Assembly: GCA_964391735.1 (NCBI GenBank)
Contig: CAYMNF010000020.1
Location: 1-30,578, forward strand
Direction of reading: 5' to 3'
DNA from: CAG-1031 sp964391735
Lineage (GTDB): Bacteria; Bacteroidota; Bacteroidia; Bacteroidales; Muribaculaceae
Length of the DNA stretch: 30,578 nucleotides
Shown piece by piece: positions 7,862-16,689 of this stretch. The notes below the pieces were generated by a model that saw only the letters and a list, made by a program, of their open reading frames with translations, ran no database searches and was not told the DNA's origin. A program made the translations under genes and the position numbers. Positions within the stretch are counted from its first letter, which is position 1. Each line of letters opens with the position of its first letter.

Positions 7862-9649
7862 ATGAAACTAAGTGCTATTCTTAACAAGATATTCCCGCCA
7901 CAGCTGTGGGGTGGCAGCAAGGGCCTTTTATGGGGCCTGACGTTTTTAACCCTGCTGTGGTTCAACACCGAGTGGTGTATAGAGTCCTCCTTCAACGGAT
8001 TCTCGACACGCGAATTTTGGTTTTATAATCTTTTTGCGGCCACCCTCCTTGCCATGCCCGTTATGCTGTGGGGTGCGCGGAAATGGCAGGCGGTCATCAT
8101 CACCGTGCTGTCGTTGTTGGGGGTTGCCAACCTAATGTACTCCCGCACATACTTCTCGGCCATACCGGCACGCAGTTACCTGTTGGCCGGTAATATGACC
8201 GACTACACTGCATCGGCCATGAATACACTGCAGTGGTATGATGTGGGGTTTCTGCTGATTGTGGGGTTAGCTTGGTGGATTGCGCTGAGACGTAATACCC
8301 CGGCCCCCAAGGGTACAAAGTTACCATACCTTTTCTACCTTCTTGTTTTATCTCTTTTCTCCTGGGGTTGGGAAACATTGTCAGGAGGATATGTCCGAGC
8401 TTACCGGGAGAAAGCCGACTACAAATACTACAGTCAGCGTGTACCGATGTATACCGTCTTCGGTTGGTTAGCCTACGACATGTTGTCAACACAAACACAG
8501 ATTACAGCCGGCGAAAAACAGGCGGTGCAGAATTGGCTTTCAGAACATAAGAGGCTTTTCCCGCCGATGCCCGTTGACAGCACCACGAGGTACCCGAAAA
8601 GTGTGGTGTTGGTTTATGTGGAATCACTTGAGAGTTGGCCTATTGGTCTGAAGATTGAGGGTAAGGAACTCACTCCTAACCTAAACCGTATAGTCGGTGA
8701 CAGCACGGCAACGTTTATCCCAAAGGTAGTTACCCAGGTTGGTCCGGGCCGGTCAATTGATACCCAGTTGCTTGAGAATTGCGGTTTGCTGCCTTTAAGC
8801 ACAATAGTCTGGTCCAACAGTTGTCCTCAGAACAAATTTTACAGCGTAAATCAGGCCCTGACAAAGAAGAACGGAGCCGAGAGTTGGTACCTCACTACCG
8901 CCAAACCGAGTAACTGGAATCAAGGTGCTACCTCAAAGGCTTTGGGCTACACTTATCAATATTTCAAAAAAGATTGGAAGCCGGGGCCGACTTTTGGGGC
9001 AAACCATAAGCGCCTGGGAGACAAGCCCCTTGTGGAGCAAACCGTGGAGATGATGAAAAATGGTCAGCTGTTGCCGGTTGGCAAACCGGGGTTTGTTCAC
9101 CTCATCACCATGACCAGCCACCACCCGTTTATGCTGCCACCCGAGTTTGACGACTTGAAACTGAAACAGAAATATCCTGAATTGCTGAAAGGTTATCTTG
9201 AGACAGTCCATTATACCGATGCGGCTATCGGAACCTTAGTTGAGTACCTGCGCAGCCGGGATGACTTTGAGGATATCTTGGTGGTGATAACCGGCGATCA
9301 TGAAGGGTTGGCGAACTCACGGGCCCAACTTGCCGAGGAATTCCCGTTTGTGTCAAATGAGAGGCTCACACCCTGGATAGCTCTCAACTCACCCTTTCCC
9401 GGCACAATTGACCGATATGTGGGACAAGTTGATATATATACCACCTTCCTGCAACTGTTGGGGCTTAACGACTATGAGTGGCAAGGCATGGGGGTGTCGG
9501 CTTTGAATCCCCGGCACCCGGGGGTTGTGATAACCGAACAGGGTACTTACGGGGATATAAAAGCCCTTCCCAAGGAGGTTGCCGACCATTTGCAACAAAC
9601 CAAAGAAATATCTGAACTGATTGTTCGCCACGACCTGCTCAAGAAGTAA
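7862..9649 (+). CDS. LtaS/MdoB-like membrane phosphotransferase, copy 1 (subfamily A)
   Basis: An alkaline-phosphatase-superfamily membrane enzyme of 595 residues with the LtaS layout. Five spans lie at about 20-37, 52-70, 74-92, 127-142 and 155-170. A linker helix and a periplasmic sulfatase-fold domain follow from about 245. Predicted metal and catalytic residues are Glu254 (in VYVESLESW), Ser298 (GRSID), His420 or His421 (TSHHPF), Asp479 and His480 (ITGDHEGL). Trp352 (SNWNQ) matches the LtaS substrate-site Trp. LtaS uses Thr where this has Ser. The family moves phosphoglycerol or phosphoethanolamine from phospholipid to a glycan or lipid acceptor; the substrate here is unknown. The start is 2 nt after the ruvB stop. 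Copies 1 and 5 share N-terminal features (EWC, RTYFxAIPxxSYLLxGN) that distinguish them from copies 2-4. Confidence 0.85.
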   Translation: MKLSAILNKIFPPQLWGGSKGLLWGLTFLTLLWFNTEWCIESSFNGFSTREFWFYNLFAATLLAMPVMLWGARKWQAVIITVLSLLGVANLMYSRTYFSAIPARSYLLAGNMTDYTASAMNTLQWYDVGFLLIVGLAWWIALRRNTPAPKGTKLPYLFYLLVLSLFSWGWETLSGGYVRAYREKADYKYYSQRVPMYTVFGWLAYDMLSTQTQITAGEKQAVQNWLSEHKRLFPPMPVDSTTRYPKSVVLVYVESLESWPIGLKIEGKELTPNLNRIVGDSTATFIPKVVTQVGPGRSIDTQLLENCGLLPLSTIVWSNSCPQNKFYSVNQALTKKNGAESWYLTTAKPSNWNQGATSKALGYTYQYFKKDWKPGPTFGANHKRLGDKPLVEQTVEMMKNGQLLPVGKPGFVHLITMTSHHPFMLPPEFDDLKLKQKYPELLKGYLETVHYTDAAIGTLVEYLRSRDDFEDILVVITGDHEGLANSRAQLAEEFPFVSNERLTPWIALNSPFPGTIDRYVGQVDIYTTFLQLLGLNDYEWQGMGVSALNPRHPGVVITEQGTYGDIKALPKEVADHLQQTKEISELIVRHDLLKK

Positions 9650-9672
9650 GTTGTTTAGATAAAGCTCCCACG

Positions 9673-11421
9673 ATGGTTATCTGTAAAAAAGTCTATTTAA
9701 GGGAAATGCCCGTGTGGGGAATGAGTATATGCACCTTTCTTGTCTTTTTTATATTCGACATACTTTGTGGCATTGAGACGCAATACTTCGGGTATATTTT
9801 CACGCTGAGGTCAACTTGGGCCTTTCTCTTGTTCTTCACGCTTCTCTTTTCCATGCCGGCCCTGGTGTGGAACCTGCGTAAGACTCAGGCTGCGATAATA
9901 ACTCTTTTGGCCCTGTGGATGTGGGCTGCACTAATTTACTTCCGCCAATTCCACACCATAATTCCTTTGTCTGCCTACTCTCAGGTTTTTGCTGCTACGG
10001 CCAACTATGGCAACAATATAGCAGCGTTGATGAGATGGGTGGACCTTCTGTTTTTGATTCCCGTAATAGTCGCATGGTACTTGGCCGGGTTGTGGAAGGG
10101 AAGTTTTCGGCCGCGCCGCATTTTATATTTTTCTTTGCTCGGCTTGACATTTATACTGAGTTGGGGTGTTTCGCTTGCCGAGTATGGATTTGAGGGGACC
10201 TTCCGCGCAATAGGATACAGGCATTATGAGATACGACCTGCCCAATTCACCCCGGCCGGGTTACTGATTCATCAGGCCATTACACGCTTGATGCCCATTT
10301 CTGGGCAGGATACTGAACTCTACAACAGATGGCAAGAGGAACATAGAAATCTCTTTCCGCAACATTCTGTCGGGGTTAATAACCGTGATAAGGTTATAAT
10401 CCTACTGGTGGAATCGTTAGACAGCTGGGTTGTAAAGGCCGAGGTTGAAGGGCAGAAAGTAATGCCATTCCTGAACAGTCTCACGGATGACAGCACTGCC
10501 CTATACGTACCGAAGGTTGTGGGCCAGACCCGCGACGGAGAGTCAAGTGACGGTCAGTATATCCTTTTAACCGGCACTCTACCGCTAAGTTCGGGGGCAA
10601 TTTCGCTTGAACACCCCGATGCCATTGACTACTCACTTGCAAAAGCTTTTGCCGAGCAGTACAAAACCTCTCCCCGCTACTATGATTGTAGCCCCCGCCA
10701 GACATGGAACAAAGAGGTCACTATCCCGGGATTTGGTTTTAACGAGATCCTTTTTAAGGAGGATTTCCCGAGTGTGACGGGTGATGAAGCAGAAGTGAGA
10801 TTGCGCGATGGCAAGATGATTTCTTACATTATAGATGAGATGCAGCGCAATCCCTATTTTGGTGCCGACAAGCCATGGTTTGTTGAGTTGGTTACGGCAT
10901 CCTCTCACTATGATTACATCCTTCCACCGGGTGAGGTCTCCTCTTTGAACTTAAAAGAAAAGTATCCTGATATCCTTGAACGATACATGAAGGTGATGCG
11001 CTATGTCGATGACAATATTGCTCGATTAGTCCAATATATCCAAAGCCGTCCTGACAGCGAACGCATCTCGATAGTAATAACTGCCGACCACCCTGCTCCT
11101 TCAATCTCAAAGCACATATCTGCCGGTGAGGGTTCTGAGCCCCTAATCCCGCTTTTGGTATTGAACAGCCCAAAACCCGGCATTTACGAGGGATATGCCG
11201 CACAATCAGACATCTACCCTACCCTGCTTGACCTTTTTTGCCCTCGGTACCCGAATCGGGGATTGGGAGTAAGTATCTTTAACCCTGCCCACCCGGGAAT
11301 GGCAGCCGGGAGTGACGGCAAGGTATACGGTAACGGAGCACAAGAAATGTCCCGACACCTGCAGGATGCATTTACAGTTTCAGACCTCATTTTGCGCTAT
11401 GACCTCCCTGTTAAGAAGTAA
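9673..11421 (+). CDS. LtaS/MdoB-like membrane phosphotransferase, copy 2 (divergent subfamily B)
   Basis: The second tandem paralog, 582 residues, with five N-terminal spans (about 15-33, 48-65, 73-90, 122-140, 150-166) and a periplasmic sulfatase-fold domain. Predicted active-site residues are Glu247 (VESLDSW), Ser291 (GESSD), His412 (SSHYDY), Asp472 and His473. It is the odd member. The usual ITGDH is ITADHPAPS, the substrate-site stretch is TWNK not WNQ, NPRHPG is NPAHPG, and ESLESW is ESLDSW. The membrane part (RQFHTIIPLSAY, FDILCG) groups it with copies 3 and 4. It follows copy 1 by 23 nt, and its 3' end contains the start codon of copy 3. All metal ligands appear intact, so it may be active on a different acceptor or donor. 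Confidence 0.82.
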   Translation: MVICKKVYLREMPVWGMSICTFLVFFIFDILCGIETQYFGYIFTLRSTWAFLLFFTLLFSMPALVWNLRKTQAAIITLLALWMWAALIYFRQFHTIIPLSAYSQVFAATANYGNNIAALMRWVDLLFLIPVIVAWYLAGLWKGSFRPRRILYFSLLGLTFILSWGVSLAEYGFEGTFRAIGYRHYEIRPAQFTPAGLLIHQAITRLMPISGQDTELYNRWQEEHRNLFPQHSVGVNNRDKVIILLVESLDSWVVKAEVEGQKVMPFLNSLTDDSTALYVPKVVGQTRDGESSDGQYILLTGTLPLSSGAISLEHPDAIDYSLAKAFAEQYKTSPRYYDCSPRQTWNKEVTIPGFGFNEILFKEDFPSVTGDEAEVRLRDGKMISYIIDEMQRNPYFGADKPWFVELVTASSHYDYILPPGEVSSLNLKEKYPDILERYMKVMRYVDDNIARLVQYIQSRPDSERISIVITADHPAPSISKHISAGEGSEPLIPLLVLNSPKPGIYEGYAAQSDIYPTLLDLFCPRYPNRGLGVSIFNPAHPGMAAGSDGKVYGNGAQEMSRHLQDAFTVSDLILRYDLPVKK

Positions 11422-13159
11422 ATCATATATAGGCTCGATATTAGCGCCACTGCTTGCCCTGCTGCTGTTTGATTATCTGTGGGGGTGTACTCATTTATTT
11501 CATTTTCGGCACCTTTTCGTCACTTATACCTTCGCGCTATTTTATGGGGTTGTACTTGCCATGCCGGTGTTGGTGTGGAATGCGCGCCGGGTGCAGGCGG
11601 TTGTGGTAACGTTGCTCTGCATCTGGCTTGAAGCTCAGTTGCTATATGGCCGACAGTTCTTCACAGCAATACCGACGTCAGCCTACGGTGAGATTTTTAC
11701 TGTGGTGAACGGGCTTGAATCCTCTGTATTGGGGCTGCTCTCGTGGCGTGATCTGCTGCTATTGGTTCCTATATTAATGGCCTGGGGTGGGTGTTATGGC
11801 ACAATGCCGTCATTCCCCGCAAAGCGGCAACGACTGGTATACTGCGCACTGTTAGCGGGCAGTTGGGCCGGCAGTTGGGGAACGGTGATATATGATGGCG
11901 GTATTGAAAAATCAATGGAGTTCTACTCCTACAATCTTACATCCCAAAGGGTTGCCACCTACACCCCATTCACCATGTTGTGGTATGACGTAAAGCTGAA
12001 ATTCACACCCCTTGACGATGCCGCCAAGCAACAGATTTCCAATTGGTGGACGGACCACGAAAAACTTTTCGGCGACTCTCACCTCACGGTTGAAAATGCC
12101 CCTGATAAGGTGGTGCTGATAATGGTAGAGTCCCTTGAAAGTTGGTTGATTGGCCTGGAGGTTGCAGGGCAACCGGTGATGCCAACCCTCAGCCGATTAG
12201 CCTCCGACTCGACCTCACTGTATATTCCCAACGTTGTATGCCAAGTTTTGGCCGGCCATTCGTCTGACTCCCAACTGCTTGTGCTTGGTGGCATGCTTCC
12301 GATGTCCTCGGGAGCATGGGCTATCGAGAAGCCGCAAAGCCTGAAGTCTGCATTGCCTCTGGCATTCACCGAGGCACATCCCGATGCCTCAACAGCATAC
12401 TTTGCCGCAGTAAACGGGCGCAATTGGAATCAAGCTGCCTACGCAAAAATTATGGGATTCAAAACAGGCTTCTTCCGCCCGGACTATCCCTCCGGCATAA
12501 AGGCCCGCATGCCGGGGGACAGGTTGGATGATGTCACCATGTCGCAATTTGTCGGGCACTTCCTCAATACCGATAAGGCTTTTGGTGTGGACAAGGAATT
12601 TTTTGTTCAACAGGTAACCATCTCCCTGCACAGCGACTTTGAGTTGCCCGAGGGGGTAAAGCCTGAGTTATTACTGAAAGACAATTACGACCGCACCATG
12701 CTCGGTTACCTGCAATGTGCCCGCTTCACCGATACCGGCATCAAGGTTTTATTGGATAGCTTGTCAAAACGCAGCGACTTCAATGACATTACTATAATAA
12801 TCACCGGGGACCACACGGGGATTCTGCATCGACGCAATGAGATACGCGCACGCCACCCTTGGGTCACTACCGCACCGACAGTTCCCATGGTGGTAGTCCA
12901 CAGTCCCTTGCGAGGAAAAGTGGATAAGTATATAGGACAGGTTGACTTATACCCTACTTTGCTTGACATTATGGGACTGGACCGCTATCGTTGGCGGGGC
13001 ATGGGCATAAGCATCTTTAACCCCCGACACCCCGGTGTGGGATACAGTTTAATGGAAGGGCAATTCGGTGACCCCTCTGTCCCTGACAGTGTTTTGAAGC
13101 ACCTAAAGGAGGGATATACCGTAGCCCAAAATACTTTGTACTATGATCTCATGCAATAA
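11399..13159 (+). CDS. LtaS/MdoB-like membrane phosphotransferase, copy 3 (subfamily B)
   Basis: The third paralog, 586 residues from the ATG at 11399. The open frame extends back to 11312, but that would add 29 hydrophilic residues within copy 2. The start at 11399 places ten residues before the first span, as in its relatives, and overlaps copy 2 by 23 nt. Five spans lie at about 11-28, 40-60, 66-83, 117-130 and 147-163. Predicted active-site residues are Glu244 (VESLESW), Ser288 (GHSSD), Trp343 (RNWNQ), His411 (SLHSDF), Asp471 and His472 (ITGDHTGI). GQVDLYPTLLDIMG and NPRHPG close the domain. It is closely similar to copy 4 along its whole length, clearly a recent duplication by eye. The final YYDLMQ codons hold the start of copy 4. 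Confidence 0.85.
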   Translation: MTSLLRSKSYIGSILAPLLALLLFDYLWGCTHLFHFRHLFVTYTFALFYGVVLAMPVLVWNARRVQAVVVTLLCIWLEAQLLYGRQFFTAIPTSAYGEIFTVVNGLESSVLGLLSWRDLLLLVPILMAWGGCYGTMPSFPAKRQRLVYCALLAGSWAGSWGTVIYDGGIEKSMEFYSYNLTSQRVATYTPFTMLWYDVKLKFTPLDDAAKQQISNWWTDHEKLFGDSHLTVENAPDKVVLIMVESLESWLIGLEVAGQPVMPTLSRLASDSTSLYIPNVVCQVLAGHSSDSQLLVLGGMLPMSSGAWAIEKPQSLKSALPLAFTEAHPDASTAYFAAVNGRNWNQAAYAKIMGFKTGFFRPDYPSGIKARMPGDRLDDVTMSQFVGHFLNTDKAFGVDKEFFVQQVTISLHSDFELPEGVKPELLLKDNYDRTMLGYLQCARFTDTGIKVLLDSLSKRSDFNDITIIITGDHTGILHRRNEIRARHPWVTTAPTVPMVVVHSPLRGKVDKYIGQVDLYPTLLDIMGLDRYRWRGMGISIFNPRHPGVGYSLMEGQFGDPSVPDSVLKHLKEGYTVAQNTLYYDLMQ

Positions 13160-14957
13160 CAACCATATCAGCAGGGGTTTGAGCCATATATGGTCATCAT
13201 TTGTAAGGATGATTAGAACCATACCGATTGTTTCAATTATTTCACCCCTGCTCGCTCTGCTGATATTTGATTATTTGTGGGGTTGCGACCATGGTTTCCA
13301 GTTTTTCAGGCTTTTGGTGACGTATGCCTTTGCGCTGTTCTTTGGCATGGTGCTGGCGATGCCAGCTTTTGTGTGGAATGCGCGTAAGGCCCAGGCAATC
13401 GTGGTGACAGTGCTTTGCGTATGGCTTGAGGCGCAGCTGCTTTACGGCCGTCAATTTTTCAATGCAATCCCGCCGTCGGCCTACGCTGAGGCTTTCACCG
13501 TGGCAAAGGGGTTCGGGTCGGCGATTATCGCTTTGTTGTCTTGGTGGGATTTGCTGTTGTTGATTCCGGTATTATTGGCGTGGGGAGTGACCCTTCTGAA
13601 ACCCGTACCAAAGGCCGGGACATTTCAGCGCCTGTTATATGTTGCCGCGCTGATCGCAACCTGGCTCGTGAGCTGGGGTCACGTAATGTATGCCGGCGGA
13701 TTGGAAAAGTGTATGCGCAACTGCGCCTATTCTTTGTCAGCGCAAAAGGTATCGATTTACACCCCTTTCTCAGTACTTTGGAATGATTTGGCCCTGAAGT
13801 TCCGACCCTTGGACAAGGATTCAAGACAACAGATTACCGATTGGTGGAAAGAACACGAAAGGCTTTTCGGCAACGACAAATTCCCTGTCGAGAAACCGCC
13901 CACAAAGGTTGTCCTTGTAATGGTGGAATCACTTGAAAGCTGGTTGGTCGGCCTGGAGGTTGAGGGACAAACAGTGATGCCTACCCTCACGGCAATGGCC
14001 AATGACACAGCCTCGCTGTACATACCCAATGTGGTTTGCCAGGTGTTGGGAGGACACTCATCAGACGCCCAGCTTCTGGACCTGGGGGGTATGTTGCCGC
14101 TTGTTACCGGCACGTGGGCTCTTGAGAAACACCGCAACCTTAAGTATTCTCTTCCACAGGCTTTTACCGAGGCTCATCCCGGGGCCTCAACAGCATATTT
14201 CGCCACTGACGCTGCCCGCAACTGGAATCAAGGGGGATATGCCCCTTACATGGGTTTCCAAACCAATTATTTCCGCGAGGATTATCCCGAGAATATTGAA
14301 GCGCGGATGACCGAGAACCGTCTTGACGACATTGCATTGGCTCAGTTTGTGGGTGGTTTCCTTAACACTGACAAAGCGGTCGGGCCTGATAGGCAATTCC
14401 TGGTTCAAGAGGTTACAATATCCTTGCACAGTATGTTTCAGCTACCCAAAGGGGTCAACGCATCCTTAAAGCTTGATGGCTCATACGATGATACCATGCG
14501 CGGTTATCTGCTCTGCGCACGCTATACCGATGAGGGGCTGAAGATTTTGCTTGACAGCCTGGCATCACGTCCTGACTTCAATGACATTGCCGTGATTGTG
14601 ACGGGAGACCATGTGGGCATCGGGTATCGGCGCCAGGAAATTCGCTCTCGCCACGGGTGGGTAACTGAGGCTCCCACAGTGCCACTGGTTGTGTTCCACA
14701 GCCCGGTGCAAGGAAAAATCAATAAGTACATTGGCCAGGTTGACCTGTATCCGACCCTTCTGGATATCCTCGGGCTAAAGGATTATAAATGGCGCGGAAT
14801 GGGAGTCAGTGCCCTTAACCCCCGACACCCGGGGGTAGGATATAATCTGATGGAAGGCCCCTTCGGTAATCCTGCCGCTCCAAGAGAGGTGCTCACGCAC
14901 CTGAAAGGCGGGTTTATGGTATCGCATAATACACTCTATTATGACCTCATGCAATAA
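13143..14957 (+). CDS. LtaS/MdoB-like membrane phosphotransferase, copy 4 (subfamily B)
   Basis: The fourth paralog, 604 residues from ATG 13143, which overlaps copy 3 by 17 nt. An internal ATG at 13209 (Met23) would give 582 residues, equal to copies 2 and 5, and is a fair alternative. I keep 13143 because copy 5 starts at the same overlapping position with no alternative. Spans lie at about 27-47, 58-77, 84-102, 134-149 and 163-180. Predicted active-site residues are Glu262 (VESLESW), Ser306 (GHSSD), Trp361 (RNWNQ), His429 (SLHSMF), Asp489 and His490 (VTGDHVGI). Long stretches such as SLYIPNVVCQVL and FTEAHP match copy 3 exactly. The C-terminus YYDLMQ is the same as in copy 3, so the overlap with the next gene is duplicated too. 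Confidence 0.84.
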   Translation: MISCNNNHISRGLSHIWSSFVRMIRTIPIVSIISPLLALLIFDYLWGCDHGFQFFRLLVTYAFALFFGMVLAMPAFVWNARKAQAIVVTVLCVWLEAQLLYGRQFFNAIPPSAYAEAFTVAKGFGSAIIALLSWWDLLLLIPVLLAWGVTLLKPVPKAGTFQRLLYVAALIATWLVSWGHVMYAGGLEKCMRNCAYSLSAQKVSIYTPFSVLWNDLALKFRPLDKDSRQQITDWWKEHERLFGNDKFPVEKPPTKVVLVMVESLESWLVGLEVEGQTVMPTLTAMANDTASLYIPNVVCQVLGGHSSDAQLLDLGGMLPLVTGTWALEKHRNLKYSLPQAFTEAHPGASTAYFATDAARNWNQGGYAPYMGFQTNYFREDYPENIEARMTENRLDDIALAQFVGGFLNTDKAVGPDRQFLVQEVTISLHSMFQLPKGVNASLKLDGSYDDTMRGYLLCARYTDEGLKILLDSLASRPDFNDIAVIVTGDHVGIGYRRQEIRSRHGWVTEAPTVPLVVFHSPVQGKINKYIGQVDLYPTLLDILGLKDYKWRGMGVSALNPRHPGVGYNLMEGPFGNPAAPREVLTHLKGGFMVSHNTLYYDLMQ

Positions 14958-16689
14958 CACCATAAAATCATTGCTCCTGTATGGGTTGCCGGTATGGGCC
15001 CTTTTCATCTGGTTTGATGTTGAATGGTGCCTGATGACAACCTTCACGGCCTTCTCAAAACCGGGGTTATATATTTTCTCCTTGTTGTGGGCATGGATTT
15101 TGGCGTGGCCCGGGCTCGCCAAAGGGGCTCCCCGCCTGCAGGCTGTCATCAACACTTTGCTGGCATTGTTGTTATTGAGCAACTTGATGTATTACCGCAC
15201 ATACTTCAAAGCCATTCCGGTTGGCAGTTATCTGCTTGTAGGTAATTTAGGGGACTTTACATCAAGCGTGTATGACTCGGTCCGCTGGGCTGATTTAGGC
15301 CTGTTGGTCATAGTTGCGTGGTCATGGATTGTGGCGTTCAGACATAAAGTCACGCACCTCTCCAAGCGAACTTATATCCTCACAGGGATGATTCTGTTGG
15401 CCCTTTCGGTAGGTTGGATTCTGATCCTTGGCGGGTGGAAAAACGCCTGGAAGAATATGGAAAAGGCAAATGTCTATGCCTGTCGTGTCCCCGTCTTTAC
15501 GGTCCCGGGGTGGCTGATACATGATGCCATGACCGGCCGCGAGCCGTTGACTGCTGAGAACCTTACCACCCTGAAAGAATGGTGGGCCGAACATCCCCGA
15601 CCCCAGGGGTTGCCTGCCGGCATCCAACCCCGCAAATCTATGGTAATCGTTTTTTGCGAGTCGCTTGAAAGTTGGCCGGTCGGGTTAAAGGTTGAGGGAA
15701 AAGAGGTGATGCCTTTTCTTAACCGAATGGTAGCTGACACCGTGCATAATTTCTATGCCCCGAAGGTTGTCTCGCAGGTCGGCGACGGACGCTCAATTGA
15801 CGCCCAGCTACTACTCAATGCCGGCCTGCGTCCACGCCTGAGCGGGGTCTTTGCTTACGATAACGCTGACAATGATTACCTGACCCTGAACCGTGCAATT
15901 GGCGGCAAGAGTTATTTACTGAGCGTTGACAAACCATCAACATGGAACCAGCAAGGTGTTGCCCGGGCTTTTGGGATTGATACCATGCTGGTAAGAGATG
16001 CCTGGCGGAATGACGAGCCGGTGGGATCGCGCAAAAAGACCGGTGACCGTTCTTTTATGCGCCAGACCACCGAGAAGATGCATCGTGGCGAGATATTCCC
16101 CATTGGCGAGGAAGCATACATTCAACTGGTAACGTACTCAGGCCACCAACCCTGGGAGTTGCCACAGAATCTTGATGAACTGGCCCTTAAGGGTGACTAC
16201 ATGCCTGAGATCAAACGGTATCTTTCCACCGCGAATTATACCGACCGAGCCTTGCAGATCCTTGTTGAGTACATAATGAGCCGCCCTGACAGCAAAGATA
16301 TAATGATTGTCATCACCGGCGACCATGAGGGGCTGGCGCAATATCGTGCCGAGGCATCAAAACGCCACAGTTGGGTGGCATCCGCCCCGCTTGTCCCTTT
16401 CATAGTAATAAATTCTCCCGTAGGAGGTAAATTTACGGGGTACGCCGGTCAAACAGACATATACCCCACCCTGTTGGATATGTTAGGAAAAAACAGCTAC
16501 CCGTGGACCGGTGTGGGGATTTCTATGCTCTCTGATGCGCATCCAAGGGCTGCCACCGGGTCTGACGGTCAACTTTATGCCCCACGCGATTGTTCTAATT
16601 TTGCCATACTGCAGCAAAACCTGAACTATGCACGTAAGGCTTCAGACCTCATCCTTAATCATAACCTGCTTCAACAACTAATCAAATGA
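14941..16689 (+). CDS. LtaS/MdoB-like membrane phosphotransferase, copy 5 (subfamily A)
   Basis: The last paralog, 582 residues. The start ATG at 14941 overlaps copy 4 by 17 nt; the next in-frame Met falls inside or after the first membrane span, so this start is firm. Five spans lie at about 10-27, 43-58, 67-83, 117-133 and 144-163. Predicted active-site residues are Glu240 (FCESLESW), Ser285 (GRSID), Trp335 (STWNQ), His402 (SGHQPW), Asp461 and His462 (ITGDHEGL). It resembles copy 1 rather than its neighbour copy 4: GRSID instead of HSSD, RTYFKAIPVGSYLLVGN, and the same GDHEGL. Its first residues MTSCNN resemble copy 4's MISCNN only because both are read out of the same duplicated gene end. 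Its stop overlaps the kinase start (ATGA). Confidence 0.85.
   Translation: MTSCNNTIKSLLLYGLPVWALFIWFDVEWCLMTTFTAFSKPGLYIFSLLWAWILAWPGLAKGAPRLQAVINTLLALLLLSNLMYYRTYFKAIPVGSYLLVGNLGDFTSSVYDSVRWADLGLLVIVAWSWIVAFRHKVTHLSKRTYILTGMILLALSVGWILILGGWKNAWKNMEKANVYACRVPVFTVPGWLIHDAMTGREPLTAENLTTLKEWWAEHPRPQGLPAGIQPRKSMVIVFCESLESWPVGLKVEGKEVMPFLNRMVADTVHNFYAPKVVSQVGDGRSIDAQLLLNAGLRPRLSGVFAYDNADNDYLTLNRAIGGKSYLLSVDKPSTWNQQGVARAFGIDTMLVRDAWRNDEPVGSRKKTGDRSFMRQTTEKMHRGEIFPIGEEAYIQLVTYSGHQPWELPQNLDELALKGDYMPEIKRYLSTANYTDRALQILVEYIMSRPDSKDIMIVITGDHEGLAQYRAEASKRHSWVASAPLVPFIVINSPVGGKFTGYAGQTDIYPTLLDMLGKNSYPWTGVGISMLSDAHPRAATGSDGQLYAPRDCSNFAILQQNLNYARKASDLILNHNLLQQLIK

Noticed and set aside
11312..11398. An extended N-terminus for LtaS-like copy 3
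   Set aside because: It would add 29 hydrophilic residues inside copy 2 and not resemble the other paralogs; ATG 11399 fits the conserved junction.
7862..16689. Reading the five paralogs as true lipoteichoic-acid synthases or as sulfatases
   Set aside because: The genome type is Gram-negative and glycerolphosphate contacts appear lost. The sulfatase maturation motif (C/S-x-P-x-R) is absent at the nucleophile, so neither name is safe.
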